Shown here: positions 1 through 5,082 of the stretch, piece after piece
How positions within the stretch are numbered: position 1 is the first letter of the stretch
How the letters are laid out: every line of letters begins with the position of its first letter
Assembly (NCBI GenBank): GCA_023127905.1
Contig: JAGMEZ010000169.1
Coordinates: forward strand, 1 to 5,389
Length of the DNA: 5,389 nt
Source: Caldifarciminota bacterium
GTDB taxonomy: Bacteria; Hydrothermota; E44-bin80
Direction of reading: 5' to 3'
Notes under the pieces: model-generated
Seen by the model: only the letters and a program-made list of their open reading frames with translations
What the model was told of the DNA's origin: nothing
The model's database searches: none
Program-made: the position numbers and the translations under genes

Positions 1-88
1 GTATTGTTTGTGATTTGTATATTGAGATTTGAAATTTTCATTTGATTTCTATCGTTTTTTCATCTCTTCTACTCTCTTCCATTCCCTG

Positions 89-733
89 TTAATAAAGTTT
101 TTCAACAGAATAATTCCTTGTAATAATAATATCTGCCATCATTTTCTGTTTTGATATAATTCCATGTTCAATTTTAAGTATCCTCTCGAGAAATTCGTCC
201 TGTGTTTCCCGTCCCCTTTCTGAACGGCTTTTCTTTGTATCCACGTATGTCTTATCTATGAAAATATGGATGTCTGCGTTTTTCAGAATTGTTGTGTATG
301 TGCCTTCAACAATAAAGACATCGATTCCAAAAGTGTTTATTCCTTCTTCTGTAACCCTGTCTTCTTCAAATATAACGAGAGGTTTGTAAACTTTTTTAGA
401 ACCATGTAATATCATTTCAAGATTTTTATCTAAAAGATCAAGTTTGACTTCACCCATACCTACATTATGTATATTTATCTTTCTCATCTCCTCGTTTGTT
501 TTCGGTGGATAAACGAAATAGTCATCTTGCTGGATTATGAACGAGTTGATGGATTGTGTTTTAAGAAGGCGAGAAAGCTCGAAAGCAATCTCGGATTTTC
601 CACTGCCAGATTCCCCTGCGATTGTGATAATGAATTTCCCCTTTTTTGATTTAATAGTCTCTATTAAAATATCAAGAACTTCCTTTGCTGCCTTGGTATG
701 AAATTCCTTTATGATTAATTTGTCCCCGATCAT
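89..733 (-). CDS. Uridine-kinase-like P-loop kinase
   Basis: This 214-residue cytoplasmic protein has the layout of the uridine kinase/phosphoribulokinase branch of P-loop kinases. The Walker A motif GESGSGKS is at residues 40-47. A QQDDYF motif at 68-73 matches the acidic substrate-side motif (QDSYY-like) of uridine kinases. IVEGTY at 141-146 matches their VIVEG strand. FIDKTY (158-163), followed by the Arg-rich SRSERGRE (169-176), matches the post-strand lid that contacts ATP phosphates. The length is normal for the family (about 200-215 residues), so the gene looks complete. The usual FDHP-type nucleoside motif is not evident; that area reads HNVGMGEVKLDLL (89-101), so the substrate may not be uridine. 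The ATG at 733 is the only plausible start, since no other start codon precedes the Walker A motif. It has no Shine-Dalgarno site, in keeping with the leaderless promoter just upstream. The gene is monocistronic in view and divergent from rpmB. The kinase fold is confident; the substrate is not. Confidence 0.85.
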   Translation of the reverse strand: MIGDKLIIKEFHTKAAKEVLDILIETIKSKKGKFIITIAGESGSGKSEIAFELSRLLKTQSINSFIIQQDDYFVYPPKTNEEMRKINIHNVGMGEVKLDLLDKNLEMILHGSKKVYKPLVIFEEDRVTEEGINTFGIDVFIVEGTYTTILKNADIHIFIDKTYVDTKKSRSERGRETQDEFLERILKIEHGIISKQKMMADIIITRNYSVEKLY

Positions 734-739
734 ATTATC

Positions 740-768
740 ATAATATCAAATAAATAAGTGTGTGTCAA
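740..768 (-). promoter_or_regulatory. Sigma-70-type promoter of the kinase gene, leaderless
   Basis: On the minus strand a perfect -35 TTGACA (768-763) is followed after 17 bases by TATTAT (745-740). Only six bases separate the -10 box from the ATG at 733-731, so transcription should begin at or within a base or two of the start codon. No Shine-Dalgarno sequence could fit. The near-consensus match makes this the best-supported promoter in the window. Confidence 0.8.
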
Positions 769-822
769 GAGAGAAAATTCGATGTAGAATTCTTAATTTT
801 TCCAGAAATCTTATAATAAAAC

Positions 823-851
823 TTGAAAATCCATTTATTTTATGTTATAGT
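823..851 (+). promoter_or_regulatory. Sigma-70-type promoter of rpmB
   Basis: TTGAAA (823-828), a 17-base spacer and TATAGT (846-851) form a good promoter firing towards rpmB. The predicted start near 858 leaves a leader of about 79 bases before the ATG at 937. The leader shows only a very weak CTAT/ATAG hairpin (892-902), and I see no known ribosomal-protein autoregulatory structure. The -35 boxes of this promoter and the kinase promoter are only about 55 bases apart and point in opposite directions. Confidence 0.65.
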
Positions 852-936
852 AGCCTGTTGTTGTTAGCTGATGCAAATAAATCGACAGTATCTATTTTAT
901 AGAAAGAGTGTTTAGAATTTAAGTAAAGGAGAGAAC

Positions 937-1125
937 ATGGCAAGAGAATGTGCGTTTTGCGGAAAGAAAGCCCAATATGGAGCAACAGTAAGTCACGCCC
1001 ATAATGTTACAAAAAAGAAAAGGCATCCAAATCTTCATCGCGTTTGGGCGAAGATTAAAGGGAAAAAGAAACGAATTCTTGTTTGTACTAAATGCTTGAA
1101 ATCAGGGAAAGTTGAGAAGGCATAG
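937..1125 (+). CDS. rpmB: 50S ribosomal protein L28
   Basis: This 62-residue basic protein is ribosomal protein L28 (bL28), a structural component of the large ribosomal subunit. The N-terminus ARECAFCGKK, the central VSHAHNVTKKKRHPNLHRV (18-36) and the Lys/Arg-rich middle are diagnostic. Four cysteines in two CxxC pairs (Cys5/Cys8 and Cys50/Cys53) mark the zinc-binding form of L28, as opposed to the cysteine-free paralogues some bacteria use under zinc limitation. The length is normal for the short L28 type. The ATG is well supported by AAGGAGA at 926-932, five to six bases upstream. The usual partner rpmG (L33) does not follow; a lipoprotein gene lies 39 bases downstream instead, with no terminator between them. 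Confidence 0.97.
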   Translation: MARECAFCGKKAQYGATVSHAHNVTKKKRHPNLHRVWAKIKGKKKRILVCTKCLKSGKVEKA

Positions 1126-1164
1126 AACATACGTGATTGTGAAAAATGTCATGACGGAACCCTG

Positions 1165-1638
1165 ATGACAAGATCAGCTTCCAATTTCCATTTTCTTATT
1201 TTCTGTTTTATTATAATCTTTATCATAGGCTGCGGGAAGAAAGCGGTTATTGAGAAGAGGGTTGAAAAGCCAATTTTTGTGTATGAAGTATACACGCATG
1301 GGATTAATCCTAAATCAGTTTCAATAAAAATTTATAGAGATGGATATGCGATTGTTTGCTCAGAGGACTTCTATACTGCAAATGAAGGAAAGTTAAGAGC
1401 AGAGTATATTCTTGAAAATCGGGTAGATGGTCTCATAAGCTATTTCTTGAATGAGGGATTTCTAAATATAGAACCAATAAGTCTGCCTGCCATATATGGG
1501 GGAGAGGTAACAACAATTACGTTTAATTACGGAGGTAAATCGAATACCATTAAGTTCTTAAATGGTACAAAAATCCCTTTTTCTGTGGAGAAATGTTGGG
1601 ATAAATTACAAATTACCGTTACCTCTTTGTCAAAATAA
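1165..1638 (+). CDS. Small exported lipoprotein of unknown function
   Basis: The 157-residue product begins with a polar stretch, then a hydrophobic segment (residues 8-21) rich in Ile and Phe, ending in the lipobox I-I-G-Cys23. It is therefore a lipoprotein precursor cleaved before Cys23. The mature part of about 135 residues looks like an all-beta-plus-helix fold: SVSIKIYRDGYAIV (strands with a DG turn), a helix around residues 88-102 (NRVDGLISYFLNEGF), then GGEVTTITFNYGGKSNTIKF (paired strands). This pattern of two strands, a helix ending in a G-F turn and more strands is reminiscent of small lipoproteins such as those annotated DUF6438. That is an impression from pattern only; I do not recognise the family with confidence. 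The ATG at 1165 has only a weak GGA (1156-1158) upstream, so translation may depend on coupling to rpmB. The stop codon lies inside the direct repeat flanking the MITE-like element. Confidence 0.75.
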   Translation: MTRSASNFHFLIFCFIIIFIIGCGKKAVIEKRVEKPIFVYEVYTHGINPKSVSIKIYRDGYAIVCSEDFYTANEGKLRAEYILENRVDGLISYFLNEGFLNIEPISLPAIYGGEVTTITFNYGGKSNTIKFLNGTKIPFSVEKCWDKLQITVTSLSK

Positions 1639-1643
1639 TAGCT
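1636..1643 (+). repeat. Left direct repeat (possible target-site duplication)
   Basis: TAATAGCT directly abuts the left terminal inverted repeat, and TAATAGGT (1817-1824) directly abuts the right one, matching at 7 of 8 bases. The first three bases are the lipoprotein stop codon. The position, flush against both arms, is what a transposition-generated duplication looks like, though six matching AT-rich bases could be chance. Confidence 0.5.
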
Positions 1644-1816
1644 TATACTTATCTGCATAACTCACATAATGAGACAAAAATCCTCATTTTATTGTTGAGG
1701 AGGGACAGGTCCCCCTGGAATAATACATGTTCATAGGGACCTGTCCCTTTTCGAAAACTAAACTATATAATTGAAAAATCGAAAATCGTCTAACGTGAGT
1801 TAAGCAGATAAGTATA
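1644..1816. mobile_element. MITE-like non-coding element with 22-bp terminal inverted repeats
   Basis: The two ends, 1644-1665 and 1795-1816, are inverted copies matching at 21 of 22 positions; the single mismatch is A1657 against A1803. Both read outward-in as TATACTTATCTGC, one variable base, then TAACTCAC. The 173-base element has no open reading frame of note. Flush flanking repeats (1636-1643 and 1817-1824) suggest insertion with duplication of about 8 bases. The inside contains a small hairpin TCCTCA/TGAGGA (1681-1686 with 1696-1701) and the nested GGGACAGGTCCC pair (1701-1748). It is most easily read as a miniature inverted-repeat transposable element mobilised by a transposase encoded elsewhere; the parent family is not recognised. 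A long RNA hairpin with a 22-bp base would also form in transcripts reading through from the lipoprotein gene. Confidence 0.7.
1701..1748. repeat. REPIN-like nested palindrome (GGGACAGGTCCC pair)
   Basis: AGGGACAGGTCCC (1701-1713) and its exact reverse complement GGGACCTGTCCCT (1736-1748) form 13-bp arms around a 22-base loop. Each arm is itself a small palindrome (GGGAC-AG-GTCCC). Paired inverted palindromes of this type resemble REP/REPIN sequences that are spread by IS200-like (RAYT/Y1) transposases in many bacteria. The right arm is followed by four T residues (1748-1751), so the hairpin could act as a weak intrinsic terminator for the rpmB-lipoprotein transcript, though the T-run is short. 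Confidence 0.7.
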
Positions 1817-1824
1817 TAATAGGT
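1817..1824 (+). repeat. Right direct repeat (possible target-site duplication)
   Basis: TAATAGGT directly follows the right terminal inverted repeat and matches TAATAGCT at 1636-1643 in 7 of 8 bases. If it is a true duplication, the ancestral sequence joined the lipoprotein stop codon straight to the bases following 1824. Confidence 0.5.
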
Positions 1825-1927
1825 TATTAAAATTAAAATAAATTTTTTATTGTATTTCAGTCATATTGTACTGTTGTTTTTCTTTGAATCAACGTTTTAA
1901 ACTAGGGTAAATGTTAATCTTTTCCTC

Positions 1928-1956
1928 TTGACTTTGTGAAAAATTTATCGTATATT
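1928..1956 (+). promoter_or_regulatory. Sigma-70-type promoter upstream of gene remnant and nitroreductase operon
   Basis: TTGACT (1928-1933), a 17-base spacer and TATATT (1951-1956) make a strong candidate. The predicted start (about 1963) falls right at the ATG at 1964 of the decayed small gene, another leaderless geometry. If transcription continues it would give the nitroreductase-dehydrogenase operon a leader of more than 200 bases. Confidence 0.6.
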
Positions 1957-1963
1957 CAGACGT

Positions 1964-2120
1964 ATGAAACTGTTAGTTCTTGTTACTTACCCGAATTCTT
2001 ATCTCTCTCAGTTTTACTGTAGCAGATTCATTTATGTTTTTTAGTGCTGAACCGGAAGAAGTATTAAAGGATAATCAAATATAGAAAAAGGTTGAAGACA
2101 TACTACATAAAGAACTGTAA
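1964..2120 (+). pseudogene. Probable remnant of a small exported-protein gene
   Basis: An ATG at 1964 opens a 26-codon frame starting MKLLVLV and ending with TAG at 2042-2044. A second frame, open from 1977 to the TAG at 2082-2084, reads FLLLTRILISLSFTVA followed by DSFMFFSAEPEEVLKDNQI. It continues past that TAG as KKVEDILHKEL to TAA at 2118-2120. Joining MKLLV to the second frame by one frameshift near 1976 gives a typical signal peptide followed by a charged, helix-like mature start. The strong promoter sits immediately upstream. I read this as a gene broken by a frameshift and a nonsense codon and then truncated, since nothing coding-like follows. The family is not recognised, and the case rests on amino-acid character only. 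Confidence 0.35.
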
Positions 2121-2143
2121 TATAGAGAGATATGAAATATAAT
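2115..2143 (+). promoter_or_regulatory. Weaker candidate promoter close to the nitroreductase gene
   Basis: A perfect -10 TATAAT (2138-2143) lies 17 bases after a poor -35 (CTGTAA, 3 of 6 matches). Initiation near 2150 would give a leader of roughly 38 bases. In AT-rich DNA a lone TATAAT is weak evidence, so this is an alternative to the promoter at 1928-1956. Confidence 0.3.
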
Positions 2144-2187
2144 TATTAAGAGAGTTTTCATAAAAAGAGAATTGATTGGGTAATGAA

Positions 2188-2763
2188 ATGGATCTGAGAG
2201 AAGCAATTAAAAGAAGGCGAAGTATCAGAAGGTTTACAGGTGAGTTAATCCCTAAGGATAAGATAGAAGAATTGCTAAACCTTGCAATGTGGGCTCCATC
2301 CGGTATGAATAGACAGAAGCCGTATTTTATAGTTGTAAAAGGAGAGATGAAGGATAAACTCGTTGATATTTCGAGGAAAGCATTTAATGTGTTTATTTCA
2401 AAAAGTTTAAAAGAGGTTTTTAAAGATAAAGAATCAGTGATTAAAGAATCAGAACGTTTCTTCTATACACTTGGAAGTGCGTCGATCGTCATTTGTGTAT
2501 ATAGAATCAGTACAGTGGAAGGTGAATTAACGGACATTCAGTCTGTTGCTGCGGCAATAGAGAACTTGCTACTCTTACTCTGTGAGGAGAACCTTGGTGG
2601 ATGTTGGATGACTGGTCCTGTTCATCTCGAAAATGATATAAACAATATGCTTGGTGTGAAAGGAAAGAAATTACAGGCACTCATTCCTGTTGGTGTGCCA
2701 GATGTAACGCCACCAACACCGAAAAGAAAGGAAGGGAGGGTAGAATGGATTGGATGGGATTGA
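2188..2763 (+). CDS. Nitroreductase-family FMN oxidoreductase
   Basis: Read from the ATG at 2188, this 191-residue protein belongs to the nitroreductase superfamily: homodimeric FMN enzymes that transfer electrons from NAD(P)H to diverse acceptors. Family landmarks are in order: MDLREAIKRRRSIRRF, with the FMN-phosphate-binding RRSIR at 10-14; APSGMNRQKP (36-45), the classic APSGxNxQ flavin and dimer motif; QSVAAAIENLLLLL (118-131), the core dimer helix, followed by GGCWMTGP (137-144); and LIPVGVPD...PKRK (165-181), whose basic end normally helps hold the FMN phosphate. The length is typical of the short class. A TTG at 2176 would add MGNE, but the ATG gives the standard family N-terminus; neither start has a strong ribosome site. 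Its last 19 bases overlap the next gene, so the two are translationally coupled, which suggests the nitroreductase exchanges electrons with, or protects, the dehydrogenase pathway. The true acceptor is unknown. Confidence 0.9.
   Translation: MDLREAIKRRRSIRRFTGELIPKDKIEELLNLAMWAPSGMNRQKPYFIVVKGEMKDKLVDISRKAFNVFISKSLKEVFKDKESVIKESERFFYTLGSASIVICVYRISTVEGELTDIQSVAAAIENLLLLLCEENLGGCWMTGPVHLENDINNMLGVKGKKLQALIPVGVPDVTPPTPKRKEGRVEWIGWD
2735..2739 (+). promoter_or_regulatory. Ribosome binding site of ACAD1 inside the nitroreductase gene
   Basis: GGAGG lies five bases before the ATG at 2745 and within the nitroreductase reading frame. It selects 2745 over the in-frame ATG at 2754. Confidence 0.7.
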
Positions 2764-3782
2764 AAGAGGAACATAAATTACTGAGACAGGATATGAAAAG
2801 GTTCGCAGAAACCGAAATTGCTCCACAGGTTTCAGATATGGATAAAACAGGTGAACCCCAGATAGCATCATTGAAGAAATTTGGTGAAATAGGTGGTCTT
2901 GGAATATTAGTTAGCGAAGAATTTGAAGGTGCAGGTATGGATTTGCTCTCACTTGTTATTACTGTTGAGGAACTGGCAAAGGTATCTCCATCCTTTGCAC
3001 TGAGTGTGTCAGCTCATAACATAGTATGCAACATAATCCTTTCTAATGGCTCAACTGAGTTAAAAAAGGAATATCTCCCTGCTCTTGCAACGGGAAGGGT
3101 GATTGCAGGGATGGGGGTGGATACAATGATACACCCAATTTCCTCGGGGGCAACCGAAGAAAAACTGATTGTAAATGGTTCGTTTTCTGATATTTTTGGT
3201 TTTGTAGTGAAGAATGATGGAAAGGAAAAGTTTATAGTTATAAAGAATGATAAGGGATTGAAAGAGGAAAAGGAAATGATGGGTATGAGAACAAGCGGTA
3301 TATGCTCTTTCAAACCAGCTGAAGGAACGATTAAAGGAAATGGGTTCACGATTGACTCTCCTGGAAATTATTATTCATTGATGAGAATTCTTTTTGCAGC
3401 TATTGCCTGTGGAATCTCTCAGTCATCGTTTGAATATTCCCGCTCGTATTCAAAAGAGAGATATCAGTTTGAAAGACCTATTGCATCATTTGGTATGATA
3501 AGAATTATACTTGCAGATATGGTTTCAAGGTCGAATGCATCAAGGCTACTTGTGTACCAGGCGTCTTCAAGCACTAATATTATTGATAAAGAAATAGCTA
3601 CTGTTTTTGCAACAGAAAACAGCCTTTACGTGACAGACAAAGGTGTGCAGGTGTATGGTGGATATGGTTATATAAAAGATTATCCCCTTGAGATGTTCTT
3701 CAGGGATGCAAAGGTACTTGAAGTGTTTTCCGGTTCAGCTGATTACCGAAAAGTGCTGATTGGTAAGCAATTAACATCGTGA
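2745..3782 (+). CDS. Acyl-CoA dehydrogenase-like subunit, predicted non-catalytic (ACAD1)
   Basis: This 345-residue protein has the acyl-CoA dehydrogenase fold, about 35-40 residues shorter than the usual length and than its neighbour (382). The N-terminal helical domain (to about 115) is normal, with VSEEFEGAGMD at 56-66. The middle beta domain (about 118-205) is shrunken. The LTExNxGSD segment is replaced by GVDTMIHPISSGAT, and the W/F-I-T-N flavin motif is missing, the chain passing directly from VNG (143-145) to SFSDI. The C-terminal helical domain keeps KERYQFERPI (238-246; Arg239, Gln241, Phe242) and GVQVYGGYGY (300-309; Gln302, Gly305, Gly306), which in this family contact FAD held by the neighbouring subunit. 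The catalytic Glu of the EGTS motif is Ser329 (VFSGSAD), and the alternative base position used by isovaleryl-CoA dehydrogenase is Met213. The frame is intact, so this looks like a conserved degenerate subunit. It probably cannot bind FAD or catalyse alone, and pairs with ACAD2. Confidence 0.88.
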   Translation: MDWMGLKEEHKLLRQDMKRFAETEIAPQVSDMDKTGEPQIASLKKFGEIGGLGILVSEEFEGAGMDLLSLVITVEELAKVSPSFALSVSAHNIVCNIILSNGSTELKKEYLPALATGRVIAGMGVDTMIHPISSGATEEKLIVNGSFSDIFGFVVKNDGKEKFIVIKNDKGLKEEKEMMGMRTSGICSFKPAEGTIKGNGFTIDSPGNYYSLMRILFAAIACGISQSSFEYSRSYSKERYQFERPIASFGMIRIILADMVSRSNASRLLVYQASSSTNIIDKEIATVFATENSLYVTDKGVQVYGGYGYIKDYPLEMFFRDAKVLEVFSGSADYRKVLIGKQLTS

Positions 3783-3813
3783 AAAGAATTTTTAAAATGA
3801 CGATTAGATAAAT

Positions 3814-3823
3814 GGAGGAGGAG
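3814..3823 (+). promoter_or_regulatory. Ribosome binding site fixing a GTG start for ACAD2
   Basis: The run GGAGGAGGAG sits just before GTG at 3826 and is the strongest ribosome site in the window. No in-frame ATG lies nearby (the frame is closed by TAG at 3805), so GTG is the start. The strong site offsets the weaker start codon. Confidence 0.75.
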
Positions 3824-3825
3824 TA

Positions 3826-4974
3826 GTGAAATTAGCTGAATTTACCGATAAACACAATGCATTCAGGGAGGAAGTGAGAGAATTCGCAAAAAAGGAACTC
3901 CTTAGCGAATCCACGCAGATAGACAGGAAGGGGGAGTTCCCCTGGCATATTATAAATAAAATAAAGGAGCGTGGTTGGCTTGGTGTACCATTCCCTGAGA
4001 AGTATGGTGGTCTTGGACTTGATACAACGAGTTACATTATTCTTGTCGAAGAGATAGCAAGGGTATGTGCTTCAACTGCGATTATGATTGCTGCACATGT
4101 TAGCCTTGCATGTCAACCGCTCTATGCACATGGAACAGAGGAGCAAAAAGAGAAATACCTTATTCCTCTTGCTTGCGGTGAGAAGGTGGGTTCGTTTGGT
4201 TTAACTGAGGCTAACGCAGGTAGTGATGCAGGAGCAACTGAGACAACTGTAAAGCTCATCGGAGATAAATGGATTATTAATGGTAATAAAAGATTTATAA
4301 CAAATGGGACCATAGCTGATATTATTGTTTTCACAGCATCGCAGGATAGGACTAAAAAGACACACGGTATCAGTGCGTTCATTGTTGAGAAAGGGACAAA
4401 AGGTTATGAAGCAGGGAAGGAAGAAGATAAGATGGGACTCAGGGGTTCGATAACTTCGGAACTCCATTTTGAAGATTGTGAACTTCCTAAAGAGAACCTA
4501 TTAGGAGAAGAATATGAAGGATTTAAGGTTTTTATGGAAACCCTTGATGGTGGAAGAATAAGTATAGGTGTTCTTGCACTTGGTATAGCTCAGGGAGCTC
4601 TTGATTATGGAATAAAATATGCCCAGGAGCACGACTTAAATGGGAAGCCACTTTACAAGTTTCAATGGGTACAAAAAATAGTAGCTGATGCTGCAACTGA
4701 GATAATGGCTGCACGTCACCTGATATATCATGCAGCTATGCTCAAGGATAAAGGAGAAAAAAGAATAACAGAAGAAGGTGCAATTGCAAAATTGTATGCT
4801 TCTGAGATAGCAACACGTGTTTGTTACAAACTTCATAGCATTTTGGGAGAGGACGGTCTCACGAGGAAATATCCCATGGAGCGTTTCTTACGTGATACAA
4901 AACTGATGGAGATCGGGGAGGGGACATCAGAAATTCAGAGGATTGTAATTGCAAGACAGATACTTGGAAAATAA
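3826..4974 (+). CDS. Acyl-CoA dehydrogenase, catalytic subunit (ACAD2)
   Basis: This full-length 382-residue acyl-CoA dehydrogenase should oxidise an acyl-CoA to the 2,3-enoyl-CoA using FAD, passing electrons to electron-transfer flavoprotein. The N-terminal helical domain carries VPFPEKYGGLGLD (54-66). The beta domain has the complete flavin signature: FGLTEANAGSDAGA (124-137), INGNKRFITNG (151-161) and MGLRGSITSELHFEDCELP (203-221). The C-terminal domain ends with the catalytic motif IGEGTSEIQR, catalytic base Glu365 in the usual MCAD/SCAD position. The oddity is that the residues normally donated to the neighbour's FAD are lost: RxQFG reads HDLNG (269-273), and QxxGG reads SILGE (338-342). 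In a homotetramer these changes would weaken every flavin site. ACAD1, 43 bases upstream, keeps exactly these motifs. I infer an ACAD1-ACAD2 heteromer in which this protein supplies the FAD site and the base. The substrate is unknown. Confidence 0.93.
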   Translation: MKLAEFTDKHNAFREEVREFAKKELLSESTQIDRKGEFPWHIINKIKERGWLGVPFPEKYGGLGLDTTSYIILVEEIARVCASTAIMIAAHVSLACQPLYAHGTEEQKEKYLIPLACGEKVGSFGLTEANAGSDAGATETTVKLIGDKWIINGNKRFITNGTIADIIVFTASQDRTKKTHGISAFIVEKGTKGYEAGKEEDKMGLRGSITSELHFEDCELPKENLLGEEYEGFKVFMETLDGGRISIGVLALGIAQGALDYGIKYAQEHDLNGKPLYKFQWVQKIVADAATEIMAARHLIYHAAMLKDKGEKRITEEGAIAKLYASEIATRVCYKLHSILGEDGLTRKYPMERFLRDTKLMEIGEGTSEIQRIVIARQILGK

Positions 4975-5004
4975 AACACTAAAAGCAAGGGGGACAAACC
5001 CTAT

Positions 5005-5061
5005 CCCCCCCTTTGAAAAAGGGGGGACAGGGGGGATTTAAAATCCCCCTTTACCAAAAGG
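5005..5061. repeat. GC-tract hairpin repeat between ACAD2 and ACAD3
   Basis: The spacer holds two adjacent perfect hairpins and a decayed third. CCCCCCTTT (5006-5014) pairs with AAAGGGGGG (5018-5026) around a GAA loop. GGGGGATTT (5031-5039) pairs with AAATCCCCC (5041-5049). CCTTT (5048-5052) can pair with AAAGG (5057-5061). This 'C-run TTT / AAA G-run' plus GGGGGATTT pattern is a familiar dispersed intergenic repeat in many bacterial genomes. It stands out against the AT-rich surroundings. There is no T-run, so it is unlikely to be a terminator; in the operon mRNA it may instead stabilise or process the ACAD1-ACAD2 message relative to ACAD3. Confidence 0.75.
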
Positions 5062-5082
5062 AGACATAAAAAAGGAGGAAAG

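Noticed and set aside
38..82. Short minus-strand frame (14 residues, charged) just after the kinase stop codon
   Set aside because: The kinase already has full family length and the frame is too short to support as a gene. The rest of 1-88 is AT-rich with no terminator hairpin seen.
467..649. 60-residue plus-strand frame opposite the kinase
   Set aside because: It lies antisense to well-conserved kinase motifs and has no ribosome site or recognisable features.
871..915. 14-residue upstream reading frame in the rpmB leader
   Set aside because: It has no ribosome binding site and no regulatory-peptide character, and an open frame of this length is expected by chance.
1148..1169. GTCAT/ATGAC inverted repeat between rpmB and the lipoprotein as a terminator
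   Set aside because: It has only a five-base-pair stem with a long loop and no following T-run.
2176..2187. TTG start adding four residues (MGNE) to the nitroreductase
   Set aside because: The ATG at 2188 gives the standard family N-terminus and ATG is preferred. The AGAGA before the TTG is a weak ribosome site, so the TTG remains only a possibility.
3117..3200. Sequencing or assembly error as the cause of the ACAD1 beta-domain loss
   Set aside because: The deletion is in frame, flanking segments align well with ACAD2 and other independent positions (Ser329, Met213) have also changed. This fits evolution better than an error.
3014..3349. 111-residue antisense frame within ACAD1
   Set aside because: It is a shadow of the real gene on the other strand, with low-complexity Pro/Ser/Phe/Ile composition and no start signals. 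The same applies to the antisense frames within ACAD2 and near 2671-2871.
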